Source: Bombella dulcis (lineage in GTDB: Bacteria > Pseudomonadota > Alphaproteobacteria > Acetobacterales > Acetobacteraceae). Taken from it: DNA of 64,000 nt. The stretch spans positions 186,001 to 250,000 of the forward strand of contig NZ_JANIDV010000002.1 in NCBI RefSeq assembly GCF_026385505.1, in the 5' to 3' direction. The translations under genes were made by a program, and so were the position numbers. Positions 1 to 8,929 of the stretch are shown here, piece by piece. The first letter of the stretch is position 1; each line of letters begins with the position of its first letter. Below the pieces are notes generated by a model. The model saw only the letters and a program-made list of their open reading frames with translations. It made no database searches and was not told the DNA's origin.

Positions 1-251
1 GATTTCAGCGTGTTGAGCCGTGTGCGGCTGCGTTCCTCGAAAAAGGCCGTGAACAGGCCCGCCTTGTTCTCGAAATGGTTGTAAAGCGACCCTTTGGAGA
101 CGCCAGCCAGATGGGCGATCTGCGACATGGATGTCCGCTCATAACCCTGCTGGAGAAAAAGCTGGCCTGCGCTCTGGAGGATCCGTTCATATTTGCTGGA
201 TGTTCCCCTGCTGCGGAAAGGAGATGGGGCCGTCTGTTCGGTCTTGGTCAT
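1..251 (-). CDS. TetR-family transcriptional regulator, C-terminus cut by window edge
   Basis: The minus strand encodes a typical TetR N-terminal DNA-binding domain. It reads ERILQSAGQLFLQQGYERTS, then MSQIAHLAGVSKGSLYNHFE, then NKAGLFTAFFEERSRTRL, which covers helices 1-4 with the recognition helix around VSKGSLYNHF. The ligand-binding domain lies beyond position 1, so no effector can be proposed. The ATG at 251 has a GAG-type purine stretch just before it; in-frame ATGs at 278 and 290 are alternatives. It is transcribed away from an RND outer-membrane efflux lipoprotein, the usual arrangement for a local efflux repressor. That regulatory role is inference. Confidence 0.85.
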   Translation of the reverse strand, partial: MTKTEQTAPSPFRSRGTSSKYERILQSAGQLFLQQGYERTSMSQIAHLAGVSKGSLYNHFENKAGLFTAFFEERSRTRLNTLK

Positions 252-373
252 CGTCTCGTGGAAGGGTTGCTCCTGCATATGAGGGGGCATGTTAGGGTGC
301 CGGGGCGGCAGGGTCCATACGGGCAGTCTGTTTCCGGCCCATTTTATGTTGATTATCATGCAGGAGCTTCACT

Positions 374-2080
374 GTGAAAGACGCTCGTTTATTCCGTTCC
401 GTACGTAACGGGGGTGAGGCCCTGTATGCACGCCGTTTCAGTCGGCAGCTTCTGTGCGGGGTGGCTCTGCTGGGGCTGGGAGGCTGCCTCATGGTCGGCC
501 CGAACTATCACCCTCCGAAGGACTGGGCACCACCACATTATGATCTTCATAACGGAAGCAACCAGACTTCCAGAGGAACGGCGAAGGGGAAAGGGCATGG
601 CCCTCATGGGGCCAACGCCGCACCTGAAGACAGGACGGATGAAAAGGCCTCCCCCGCTTCTGTCGTGACGGAACTGCCGATGGCGGATGCGTGGTGGAAG
701 ACGTTCCATGATTCTGAGCTGACATCTCTGGAAGACCGTGTGGCCACGCAGAACCTATCTTTCCTGCTGGCCACGCAGAATCTGGCGCAGAGCCGTGCCC
801 AGATGATCATTGCCGGTGCCGAACGTTTCCCCAGCCTCTCGGCCTATGGCACCTATGCACGGTCACAGCACAGTTCCAAGCAGCTTCAGGAGATTTTCAA
901 ACGGGTGGGCAAGGGGTTCCCTGACCTGCCCGAGCGGGAGGCCAATTTCATCCAGAGTTCCCAGCAGGCTCAGGTGCCGCTGCTGAACCAGTGGCAGGAC
1001 AAGATTGATGCGACTTATGAGATCGATCTCTGGGGGCGTGTGGCGTATCAGTATCAGGCTGCAAAATATCTGATGAAAATGAGTGAGGAGGAGCGGCGCA
1101 GCATCCTCATTGCCCGTCAGGCTGACATGGCCCGTGATTATCTCCAGCTGCGTGGTGACCAGAAGCGTCAGCGCATTCTGGCGGACAGCCATGCCACCGT
1201 GCAGGACCTGCTGTCACTGGCACAGAGCCGTTACTGGAGTGGCCTTGTGACGGAGCTGGATGTGGACAGCATGAAGGCCCGTCTGCATGGGATTGAAGCA
1301 CAGCAGGCCAATCTGGACGAGACGGTGGCCCGGGAAAAGAATGCCATTGCCCTGCTTCTGGGTATGCCGCCGCAGAGCCTGAATGAAGAGCTGGGCCGTA
1401 CGGCTGCCGTGCCGACCGTGCCCCCCTTTGTTCCTGCCGGTCTGCCTTCCGAGCTGGCCCATCGCCGTCCGGATATCCGGGAGGCCGAGGAGCATCTGAG
1501 GGAAACGGTGGCCGAGGTGGGCGAGGCCACGGCCGATTTCTATCCCAAGGTGACGGTGACGGCTGATTTCGGGTTCCAGACCCTGTCTTTCCGGGACCTT
1601 GGCTTCTGGAATGCCCGTGCCTGGAATGTCGGTCCCAGCATTTCCCTGCCGATCTTTCAGGGGGGGCGGCTCTATGGCCAGCTCCGGCTGAAGAAGGCGG
1701 CACAGCGTGCAGCGGCCGTGGAATATCGCCAGACGGTCCTTCAGGCGTGGAATGAAGTGGATAACGCCTTGCAGGCCTATCATGACGAGCAGATTCATCA
1801 TGAAGGTCTGGCAAGAACCGTGGATGACCAGAAGCGTGCCCTGACACTGGCGACCAGCCAGTACCGGGCCGGGCTGGCGACCTATCTGTCTGTTCTGGAA
1901 GCGCAGGAGAAACTGCAGGAAGCCCAGCTGGAGCTGGCAGCAAGTGACAGTGCTTTTGCGACGGACCTTGCCCGTCTCTACAATGCTCTGGGTGGCGGCT
2001 GGTCTGATGTTCTGCCAGATGAGGACAGGACGTCGCAGGGGGAGAAGGGACGGTCTGTCATCCGGAGGGCTGGTCAGTAA
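374..2080 (+). CDS. RND efflux system outer-membrane lipoprotein (OprM/NodT/CusC family)
   Basis: A 568-residue outer-membrane factor that would form the TolC-like channel of a tripartite RND pump. A lipoprotein signal ends in the lipobox LGGC at Cys38, followed by MVGPNYHPP, the start typical of OprM/NodT proteins. The family repeat is visible twice, with LPSELAHRRPDIREAEEHL in the second half and a helix/strand pattern (FYPKVTVTADFGFQ, ISLPIFQGGRLYGQLRLKKA) in each. The GTG start at 374 is preceded by CAGGAG. An unusual His/Gly-rich linker (residues about 57-85) follows the lipidation site. The inner-membrane pump and periplasmic adaptor are not in the window and would be expected before position 1 or elsewhere. 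Family assignment is firm; substrate is unknown. Confidence 0.92.
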   Translation: MKDARLFRSVRNGGEALYARRFSRQLLCGVALLGLGGCLMVGPNYHPPKDWAPPHYDLHNGSNQTSRGTAKGKGHGPHGANAAPEDRTDEKASPASVVTELPMADAWWKTFHDSELTSLEDRVATQNLSFLLATQNLAQSRAQMIIAGAERFPSLSAYGTYARSQHSSKQLQEIFKRVGKGFPDLPEREANFIQSSQQAQVPLLNQWQDKIDATYEIDLWGRVAYQYQAAKYLMKMSEEERRSILIARQADMARDYLQLRGDQKRQRILADSHATVQDLLSLAQSRYWSGLVTELDVDSMKARLHGIEAQQANLDETVAREKNAIALLLGMPPQSLNEELGRTAAVPTVPPFVPAGLPSELAHRRPDIREAEEHLRETVAEVGEATADFYPKVTVTADFGFQTLSFRDLGFWNARAWNVGPSISLPIFQGGRLYGQLRLKKAAQRAAAVEYRQTVLQAWNEVDNALQAYHDEQIHHEGLARTVDDQKRALTLATSQYRAGLATYLSVLEAQEKLQEAQLELAASDSAFATDLARLYNALGGGWSDVLPDEDRTSQGEKGRSVIRRAGQ

Positions 2081-2184
2081 TAAGGGTGCAGAGGGTGTGA
2101 ACACTTCCGTTCCGGCCTGATGACGACTCCCCGGTCTGCTTCACGGGAATCGCTGTCAAGGGGACATCTTCATTACTCACAGAC

Positions 2185-2255
2185 TTTTCCACAGGTGCGG
2201 GAGCGCAGAAAACGGCCAGCTTTGCGCTGTCCTTTCACTGATTATCCACACAGTG
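2185..2255. promoter_or_regulatory. Two DnaA-box-like nonamers in a non-coding gap
   Basis: TTATCCACA at 2242-2250 matches the DnaA-box consensus TTATNCACA perfectly and is framed by CACTG and CAGTG, so 2236-2255 is a short imperfect inverted repeat. A second nonamer TTTTCCACA (2185-2193, one mismatch) lies in the same orientation 57 bases upstream. The gap from 2081 to 2281 contains no convincing gene. Two boxes are too few for an origin. They may be regulatory or chance. Confidence 0.35.
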
Positions 2256-2281
2256 CCTGAGGATTGTAGGTCGGGCATGAA

Positions 2282-2315
2282 AAAACCGGCACGGGACTCA
2301 TCCCGTACCGGTTTT
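2282..2315. terminator. Bidirectional intrinsic terminator between efflux lipoprotein and YfdX gene
   Basis: AAAACCGGCACGGGA pairs with TCCCGTACCGGTTTT across the loop CTCA, with a single C/A mismatch. The A-run on one side and T-run on the other let it serve both convergent genes. Confidence 0.85.
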
Positions 2316-2356
2316 CCATGCAGTTCTTTCCCCGCAGGCGCAGGGAGGAACAGAGC

Positions 2357-3088
2357 TTAGTGCTGCTTCTTGGCAGTGGCACTGCTGTTGCTGGCTTCCG
2401 TCACGACATTCTCGGAAACGAAAACGAGCGTGTTCAGACCATCATTCAGGGCCACAGTGGCGGCATCAGGATGGTTGTTCTCGGCAAAGGTCGTGGCACG
2501 GTTCACATAACCCTGAAGCTGGGCCAGGGGAGCCAGAGCGATGATGAAGTCGATGTCCTGTCCGACAACCTGAAGTGTCTGGGCGGCCTGCTGGGTCTGG
2601 CCTGCCTTCAGCTGGGCATTGGCTGTGGCCACGGCACTCTTCTTGCTGGGTTCCAGCATGTCCGTGGCGATGACTTCACCACCAACCGGAATCCAGTCCG
2701 TCGGGCCGGACTGTGCCGTATGGGCACTGGAAACAGGGTGCTGCGGGGCCGGCTGGAGGTCGGCTTCAGCAGCGGTGAACTGTTCACGGGCCTTGGCAGC
2801 GGCATCCAGATGGGCACTGGCGGAGTGAAGGGCCGTGACGGCCTTGCTGTTCTGCCCGTTGGCGAGGAACTGCTGTGCATCCAGAATGTTGGCCATGGCC
2901 TTCTGGCCATTGTCGGACAGATGATGGAATGCCCGATGTTCCTTGCGTGCTTCGTTCTTTGCGTGGCGGCTGGCAGCTGTCTTGTTCTGGCTGGCTGAAG
3001 CGGCGTCATCGGCCAGAGCCGGAGCCGCCAGAGTACCCAGACCAAAAACGGAAAGAGCCAGACCCTTGTGTAGTGTGGTGAAGCGCAT
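2357..3088 (-). CDS. YfdX-family periplasmic protein
   Basis: A secreted protein of about 243 residues with a clear Sec signal (MRFTTLHKGLALSVFGLGTL then AAPALA before DD). The mature part is alanine-rich and helical. It contains the YfdX-type segments DAQQFLANGQNSKAVTALHS and TDWIPVGGEVIATDMLEPSK and ends with an Ala/Lys-rich tail. YfdX is an acid/stress-related periplasmic family of uncertain biochemical role. The start at 3088 was chosen because AAGGA lies 8 bases upstream and the signal peptide begins there; longer in-frame starts exist at 3106 and 3130. It is a single gene, convergent with the efflux lipoprotein, with a terminator between them. Family call from motif memory is fairly secure; function is not. 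Confidence 0.8.
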   Translation of the reverse strand: MRFTTLHKGLALSVFGLGTLAAPALADDAASASQNKTAASRHAKNEARKEHRAFHHLSDNGQKAMANILDAQQFLANGQNSKAVTALHSASAHLDAAAKAREQFTAAEADLQPAPQHPVSSAHTAQSGPTDWIPVGGEVIATDMLEPSKKSAVATANAQLKAGQTQQAAQTLQVVGQDIDFIIALAPLAQLQGYVNRATTFAENNHPDAATVALNDGLNTLVFVSENVVTEASNSSATAKKQH

Positions 3089-3301
3089 TGGTATATCCTT
3101 ATTCATTGGATGGTCTGACAGACTGCCCATGAAAACAGGCCATCAGAATATCCGCCATAACAACTTAGAAAGATCATGTCTGCAACCGTTATGACTGAGT
3201 AGCAGATATGCTGGAAAGGATGAGTATTTCATGGGAAATGCGTTGACGGCCCTGCCTCCCGGTCAACTTCATGAAACCCTTCCTGGAGGAAGAGGTGTGG
3301 C

Positions 3302-4768
3302 CTAGAAAATTTCGATGTGACTCTTGAAGCCGAGCAGGGCTGCATCACGCAGGTTGCCCTGCCCGTTGGGGCGGAAATAATATTCCAGAAGGGGCTGGAA
3401 GATGACGCCCCGATAGACATGGATGGCGTAGTTGACTTCCAGCACGGCGGCATGACGCTGTGCCCCCGTCGCATGGTTGGGAAGATGGCGGAACTGCTGG
3501 GTATCCAGCATCAGGCTCTCGGTGGCCTGTACGCCGGGAGCGATCTTTTCGTAGGTGAAGGCTACCCCAAACGTGTCAAAGGGGCGGGACCGGAAGATGC
3601 CCCGGTCGATGAGGGCACCATAAGCCTCCCATTCCCGCAGGGCGATGCGCTTGTCATTATAGAGGAAACCACCCAGAAGGGAGATGCCACGTTTGCCGCT
3701 GCCATAATGGTCCAGAATATGCTGGTCAGCCATGAACCAGGCCCCATAGCCGTCATGGCGCATGCGCGGGCGGCCTCCTGTCAGGGCATAGGGATGGCCT
3801 TCTTCATCCAGATAGTTGTCCGGGCTGGGGGCGGTCATCAGGACGCCGCCAAATTTGTAGTGGCCGTGATGGCCCTTGCCGAAGATGGGTTCCCAGCCGG
3901 TCTCGAAGGGCAGGCGGAAACCATTGATGTTGCCCCCATTGAACTTGAAACCCGTACGATGCTGTTCGTTCTTGTAAATGCCGTTCTCCCCGGCATAAAG
4001 GCCGGTCTGCACATAGAGGAAGCGGGTGGGACGGACACGGATGCGCCCTCCCCAGACAGAGGCAGGGTATCCGCTGACAAAGCTGCTGTCCGTTGCCGCC
4101 TTGGGACGGCCGCAGATGCTGCCATTCTGGAAATTGCAGAAGAGCGGGCTGTTCTGGAAGTCTGACATTTCGGCCATGCGACCGGCAGCGATGGAGAGGC
4201 GGCCACCGAAAAGCGTCTCTTCCCCATAGGCCATGACCAGATGGACGACCACGTTGCCGCCTCCGCCGTAATCTTCCGAGGCGTGGTTCAGCCAGTCACC
4301 GAACATGCGGTTGGCGGTCGTGCCGTAGCGGCCTACGATGATCGAATGGGTGGAGAAGCCCCGCAGGCCGACAAGCTGTTCCCAGTTGATATTGACGGAA
4401 GCCGCATACTGTCCAGCATTGCTGGCCCCCTGTTTGTACGGGGCAAAATGCTGGGAATTGGGATAGGAGCGGGTAGGTGGGGTGATGGCCCCGGCAAACT
4501 CGTTCGTGTTGTCGAGGAGGAAGGCAATGCCACGTTTCCTCAGCCAGTCCGTCATGCCGAAGCCGTGAGGGAACAGGGCTTCAGGCCGGTCAAAGGGCGG
4601 AACGGATGTCGTGTATCCGCTGTGGGCCGGCAGGGGCGTATCCACCCTGAGCAGCGGTTCGTTCCCGATGATTTCATCCAGTACCTGCGCCTGCGCAGAA
4701 AACGGCATGATGCAGAGCAGCATGAGAAAAAGGGCCGGAATCCAGAAGATAATTGGTCTTAGTCGCAT
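3302..4768 (-). CDS. Carbohydrate-selective porin, OprB family
   Basis: About 488 residues from the preferred ATG at 4768. A longer frame to 4846 exists, but the signal peptide (MRLRPIIFWIPALFLMLLC, ending AQA) begins at 4768. The mature protein alternates amphipathic strands and ends in an aromatic residue (SHIEIF), as outer-membrane barrels do. OprB-like stretches include GFGMTDWLRKRGIAFLLDNT, FAGAITPPTRSYPNSQ and YAASVNINWEQLVGLRGFS. OprB porins admit sugars and sugar acids, which suits an acetic acid bacterium. No regulator or dehydrogenase lies beside it. The 290 bases upstream to the next gene hold no recognised site. Confidence 0.9.
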   Translation of the reverse strand: MRLRPIIFWIPALFLMLLCIMPFSAQAQVLDEIIGNEPLLRVDTPLPAHSGYTTSVPPFDRPEALFPHGFGMTDWLRKRGIAFLLDNTNEFAGAITPPTRSYPNSQHFAPYKQGASNAGQYAASVNINWEQLVGLRGFSTHSIIVGRYGTTANRMFGDWLNHASEDYGGGGNVVVHLVMAYGEETLFGGRLSIAAGRMAEMSDFQNSPLFCNFQNGSICGRPKAATDSSFVSGYPASVWGGRIRVRPTRFLYVQTGLYAGENGIYKNEQHRTGFKFNGGNINGFRLPFETGWEPIFGKGHHGHYKFGGVLMTAPSPDNYLDEEGHPYALTGGRPRMRHDGYGAWFMADQHILDHYGSGKRGISLLGGFLYNDKRIALREWEAYGALIDRGIFRSRPFDTFGVAFTYEKIAPGVQATESLMLDTQQFRHLPNHATGAQRHAAVLEVNYAIHVYRGVIFQPLLEYYFRPNGQGNLRDAALLGFKSHIEIF

Positions 4769-5057
4769 GGCTCGGTAATAGACTGAGAATCGTGATGCGG
4801 AAAATGACCTTTTCTGGCGAATGGGGAAAGACAGGTAGACTGGCATGATTGCCCCATTGCTCCAAAAAAGAACCGCAATAGTACGGAAATGTGGCTAATC
4901 AAAGATATGACGCTACACGTTTAAGGAGATGGAACTGGAAATTCAAAGTCTATTTATTTTTGATACGAGCATTTTCCGGGACGAGGCCAGGTAGCTGAGA
5001 AAGTTGCGGTAAAGTAATCTCTTTTCACGCCCCGGGGAGTGTGGGAAAAGCAGGGCC

Positions 5058-6416
5058 ATGAGTACCCACATGGAAACCCATACCATCCACCCAGTCCCGC
5101 AGACGCATCGTCACGGGCGTGTGGCGGACCTGTTCTCAGTCTGGTTCAGTGCTAACATGACGCTGCTGACAGTCGTGACCGGTGCCCTGGGGCCGGCCGT
5201 TTTCGGGCTTTCCCTCTTCTGGTCTTTTCTGGCCCTGCTGCTGGGCAATGTGGTGGGGGCGATCTTCATGGCCCTTCATGCCGCACAGGGGCCACGGCTT
5301 GGTGTTCCCCAGATGGTGCAGAGCCGGGCACAGTTCGGCATATATGGTTCCGTGCCGATCATCATTCTGGTCGTCCTCATGTATATCGGCTTTGCGGCGT
5401 CCAACTGTGTGGTCGGGGGGGAAGCACTGGCTCATGTCCTGCCTTTTTTCGAGGGCAGCCGAGGCGTGTGGCTGATTGCTGTCCTGACCCTTCTGCCCTG
5501 TGTGATGGGGTACAGGGCCATTCATGTCTGTTCCCGTCTGGCAAGCTGGGTGTCCATCGTGGCGGTCGTTTATGCCATTGGCTGTGGGCTGGGCGGTTTC
5601 TCCCGTGCCCTGCTGGCGGACATGCACGGTACGGTGGCCGGGTTCTTCGGAGCGTTTTCCGTTTCGGCTCTCTGGCAGATCGCCTACGCCCCTTATGTGT
5701 CTGATTCATCCCGCTATCTGCCGGATGAAGCCGGAGCAGGCCGTCAGGCATTCTGGGCCACATATGGCGGGACGGTCATCGGGGCGGTGCTGCCCATGGT
5801 GTTGGGCAGTCTCCTGTCACTCAGCTATCCCATGCTGCCTCTGGCGGGTGCCCTGTCCCATATGGGGGGGCATATAGGCAATATTGTCCTGCTGGTGCTG
5901 GCTCTGGCCATCCCGCTGGCCAATGCCATGAGTGTCTATTGTGGTGCCCTGTGCAGCCTGACTCTGGTGCAGACGTTCTGGCCCTCATGGCGGGCTGGAC
6001 TGGGGGGAAGGCTCTTCATGACCGTCCTGCTGCTGGCGGTGGCACTCGTGATGAGTCTTGGCATGGTCGGGGACTTCCTGAAGGCCTATACATCCTTCTT
6101 GGACATTCTCATGGCTGTGCTCGTGCCGTGGACGGCCATCAATCTGTGTGATTATTACCTGCTGCGGCATGGTGATTATGATGTCATGGCGTTCTTCCGG
6201 GCGGATGGCGGGCCGTATGGGCGTTTCAATCTTCCGGTCGTGCTGATCTACGTCATGGGCGTTCTGGTGGAGCTGCCCTTCATGAAGACGGGTCCCTATA
6301 CCGGCCCGCTGGTGCCCGCCCTGCATGGCGTGGATATTTCATGGTTCGTCAGTCTTCTGGTGACGGGGGTGGCGTATTGTCTCTGGGCACGGCGTGGTGG
6401 GGACGTAAAGGCGTAA
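5058..6416 (+). CDS. NCS1-type purine/cytosine permease
   Basis: A 452-residue inner-membrane protein with about 12 hydrophobic segments and the NCS1 pattern. The N-terminal FSVWFSANMTLLTVVTGALG matches the TM1 nucleobase-binding region of CodB/Mhp1-type carriers, and APYVSDSSRYLPDEAG matches the conserved segment between TM6 and TM7. It probably imports purine or cytosine-type bases with a cation. The ATG at 5058 follows the purine-rich GGGAAAAGCAGGG. No riboswitch was recognised in the 190-base upstream gap. The next gene is an outer-membrane barrel on the same strand, 131 bases on, so a shared uptake route is possible. Exact substrate cannot be read from sequence. Confidence 0.85.
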   Translation: MSTHMETHTIHPVPQTHRHGRVADLFSVWFSANMTLLTVVTGALGPAVFGLSLFWSFLALLLGNVVGAIFMALHAAQGPRLGVPQMVQSRAQFGIYGSVPIIILVVLMYIGFAASNCVVGGEALAHVLPFFEGSRGVWLIAVLTLLPCVMGYRAIHVCSRLASWVSIVAVVYAIGCGLGGFSRALLADMHGTVAGFFGAFSVSALWQIAYAPYVSDSSRYLPDEAGAGRQAFWATYGGTVIGAVLPMVLGSLLSLSYPMLPLAGALSHMGGHIGNIVLLVLALAIPLANAMSVYCGALCSLTLVQTFWPSWRAGLGGRLFMTVLLLAVALVMSLGMVGDFLKAYTSFLDILMAVLVPWTAINLCDYYLLRHGDYDVMAFFRADGGPYGRFNLPVVLIYVMGVLVELPFMKTGPYTGPLVPALHGVDISWFVSLLVTGVAYCLWARRGGDVKA

Positions 6417-6547
6417 TCAATGTCCCCATCTGATGATGATGTCATGCAGAGCATGAAGGAATAAGTACCTATAGGGTAGATTTATATTCGTAATCAATTT
6501 TACCTGTTAATCTGAAGCATCTCCCCCTATAGGAGAAGGAGCCGTCA

Positions 6548-7561
6548 TTGTCCGGCCGTCTTCTTGCAGGATGGCAGAGTTATGTGATGTGGAACCTCCA
6601 GCGGCAGAGGCCTGTATCACGTCTGGCTTTGTGGGGAAGGCTCTTTATGCTGTACCTGAGGGGATCAAGATTCCGGGGTCTGTCTCTTCTGGGAGTTCTG
6701 ACCTTTCTGCTGGTGGTATTCCTATCCTCGGCCCGGGCTTCGGAGATCACTTTTTCGATCATCGGCCCTCATGAATATGACCTGCCGGTAGATTTCAAAC
6801 CGTTCAATGTGTTCGTTCAGTATGGGGACGGTAATGCGACGGGAAATTACTATGACGGGCAGGGGTTACGCAGACCGGAGAAGGGCAGCCATACATGGTC
6901 GGGAATGAGCAAATATGTCCATTTCTGGACATTTGATTCAATCCCTCATGTCGGCTTTGCCTATGAGGTCATCCAGTCGGAAAGCTACCGTCTGGCCAAC
7001 GGGACGAATTACGGGGGGCTGGGGCCGACCCTGACAGGGCCTGCCGTGTGGTTCAAGCCCAACGAGCACAGCACCTTTGGTATCCAGACCTTCATGCAGA
7101 CACCCAGCGCAACCCGTAGGGCACTGAATCCGCAATACTGGTCCAACCTGTCGAGCTTCATGTTTGATTATGAATGGAAGTATTTCAGCTTTGATGGCGA
7201 CCTTGGAGCGGTAGTGGCATCCACCATGCATAACAAGGGGGAGCATTCCTACCATCCGGGAACGGCCTTTCACAGCAATCTCCGTTTCAGCTGGAAGGCC
7301 AGCCGCATGTGGGAGCCGTTCTTTTCAATGGACTGGCAGAACAATGCCGGATGGCATGACAACACTCTGGGCCGTTCCGTGGCGGACAGCAGCAGCCGGG
7401 AAGTCACGCTGGGGGTTGGCCTGATGTGGAACATCAATCCGGCACTGGACATCACGACCCGCTATGCCCATTCGGTCGATGGCCGTTATGTGCCGGAGAC
7501 CAATGCCTATTACTTCAAGCTGGTCTACCGTTTTTCCGGGGCACTGTTCTCACATTATTGA
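6548..7561 (+). CDS. Outer-membrane beta-barrel transporter (Phenol_MetA_deg-like family)
   Basis: A 337-residue secreted protein. The TTG at 6548 is chosen because AAGGAG lies 6 bases upstream; an ATG at 6587 is the alternative. A long basic N-region precedes the hydrophobic stretch GLSLLGVLTFLLVVFLSS, which ends in ARA before SEITF. The mature chain is strand-rich: FKPFNVFVQYGDGNA, GGLGPTLTGPAVWFKPNEHS, FGIQTFMQTP, and a terminal YYFKLVYRF strand. It resembles the family once named for meta-pathway phenol degradation, which are outer-membrane channels of mixed substrate. Because it follows a nucleobase permease, a nucleobase channel is possible. Tsx was considered, but its signature segments are not evident. 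Confidence 0.7.
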   Translation: MSGRLLAGWQSYVMWNLQRQRPVSRLALWGRLFMLYLRGSRFRGLSLLGVLTFLLVVFLSSARASEITFSIIGPHEYDLPVDFKPFNVFVQYGDGNATGNYYDGQGLRRPEKGSHTWSGMSKYVHFWTFDSIPHVGFAYEVIQSESYRLANGTNYGGLGPTLTGPAVWFKPNEHSTFGIQTFMQTPSATRRALNPQYWSNLSSFMFDYEWKYFSFDGDLGAVVASTMHNKGEHSYHPGTAFHSNLRFSWKASRMWEPFFSMDWQNNAGWHDNTLGRSVADSSSREVTLGVGLMWNINPALDITTRYAHSVDGRYVPETNAYYFKLVYRFSGALFSHY

Positions 7562-7635
7562 GTCCTGTCCAGGACCTTTTCTCCAGAACGCTGTATGAGG
7601 GGCGGATTCATGCAGTCAGAGGGAGAGGGCAGCGG

Positions 7636-8793
7636 ATGATGGAAAGGCGCAGGCACTGGATGCTGGCACCGGAGATGGGCGGGCCGTTTCTGCTTCTGGT
7701 CATGGCGGTTCTGGGTCTGATTCTGGCCAACTCGCCGCTGCGTTCCGTCTATGCCCTGCTGGACAGGCCACTGGAGGGATCGGGTCCGTGGCACCTGTCC
7801 CTGCCCAGTATTGCCGAGCTGATGACCATTGGCCCGATGACGCTGTTTTTTCTCGTCATCACGCTTGAGCTGAAGAAGGAACTCGTTACCGGGCATCTTT
7901 CCAGCATCAGGCAGTGCCTCCTGCCCTGCCTGTCTGCTCTGGGGGGTGTGGCGGTTCCTGCGGGTCTCTACGCGCTGATCGCCGCGCCTGACCCGGCCCT
8001 TCATCCGGGATGGGCCATCCCGGTGGCGACAGATGCCGCTTTCACTTTGCCCATTCTGCTTGCTCTGGGGCGGCATGTCTCTGAAGGCGGGCGTGTCTGG
8101 CTGATGGCTCTGGCCATTTTTGATGATGTGCTGGGTATTCTGATCATTGCTCTTTTTTACGGGGGAACCTTGCACGCCCTGCCCCTCATGGGGGGAGTGG
8201 TGTTGACGGGGTTGCTGGCCTGTGCAGGGTGGCGGAAGGTGAACTGCCTGTGGCTTTATGGGGTTGGGGGCTGCCTGCTGTGGCTCTGTCTTCTGGAGGG
8301 AGGCCTGCACCCGACACTGGCAGGTGTTGTGGCCGGTCTCTGCCTGCCGACAGATCAGCAGAAGGGGCCGTCCCCTCTGGAACGTGTGGAACATGGCGTG
8401 TCGCCGTGGGTGACATGGCTGGTACTGCCAGCATTCGGCTTCGTGACGGTTGGCATCCCACTGCTGGACGTATCGGTTTCGGCCCTCAGCCTGCGCCTGA
8501 TATGTGCCGTTGCTGTCGGGCTGGTTCTGGGCAAGACAGTTGGAATTTTCAGCATGACATGGCTTGCCATAAAACTGCGTCTGGCATCACTGCCAGCCCA
8601 TACGTCATGGCAGATGCTTTTTGGCCTGTGCCTGCTCTGCGGTCTGGGCTTTACCGTCAGTCTTTTCATGGCGTCGCTGGCTTTTCCGACGTTCATTCTT
8701 CTGGTTTCCAGCAAGATCGGCATTCTCGTCGGCTCCTTCATCGCTGCCTTGAGTGGCTGGCTCTGGCTGCGGTTTATGGGGAGGGGCGTTTGA
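7636..8793 (+). CDS. nhaA: Na+/H+ antiporter NhaA
   Basis: A 385-residue inner-membrane antiporter that exchanges Na+ or Li+ for protons. NhaA hallmarks are present: LFFLVITLELKKELVTGHLS (canonical LFFL..LE.KRE), the ion-binding region VATDAAFTLPILLALGR, the Asp pair in LAIFDDVLGILIIALFY, and the TM10 lysine in VLGKTVGIF. The ATG at 7636 (or 7639) follows a GAGGG purine stretch. A longer frame opens upstream but overlaps the preceding gene by 136 bases and adds a non-membrane N-terminus, so it was rejected. The gene appears to stand alone. Confidence 0.93.
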   Translation: MMERRRHWMLAPEMGGPFLLLVMAVLGLILANSPLRSVYALLDRPLEGSGPWHLSLPSIAELMTIGPMTLFFLVITLELKKELVTGHLSSIRQCLLPCLSALGGVAVPAGLYALIAAPDPALHPGWAIPVATDAAFTLPILLALGRHVSEGGRVWLMALAIFDDVLGILIIALFYGGTLHALPLMGGVVLTGLLACAGWRKVNCLWLYGVGGCLLWLCLLEGGLHPTLAGVVAGLCLPTDQQKGPSPLERVEHGVSPWVTWLVLPAFGFVTVGIPLLDVSVSALSLRLICAVAVGLVLGKTVGIFSMTWLAIKLRLASLPAHTSWQMLFGLCLLCGLGFTVSLFMASLAFPTFILLVSSKIGILVGSFIAALSGWLWLRFMGRGV

Positions 8794-8929
8794 AGCATCT
8801 GGTTCAAGTTACGAGAGATAATCTTGATGGACTGGCGGCTCGACAGGGGCGTGTGGTCTCTGTATGGCGGGCGGAATATCCCGGTTTGTGGACCGGAACT
8901 GTAATGATGATCGGATGGAGGAAATACGC

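Noticed and set aside
4847-5057. Possible purine or guanidine riboswitch upstream of the NCS1 permease
   Set aside because: I looked for purine, PreQ1 and ykkC-type conserved cores in the 210-base leader and could not match one; the GGGACGAG string alone is not enough.
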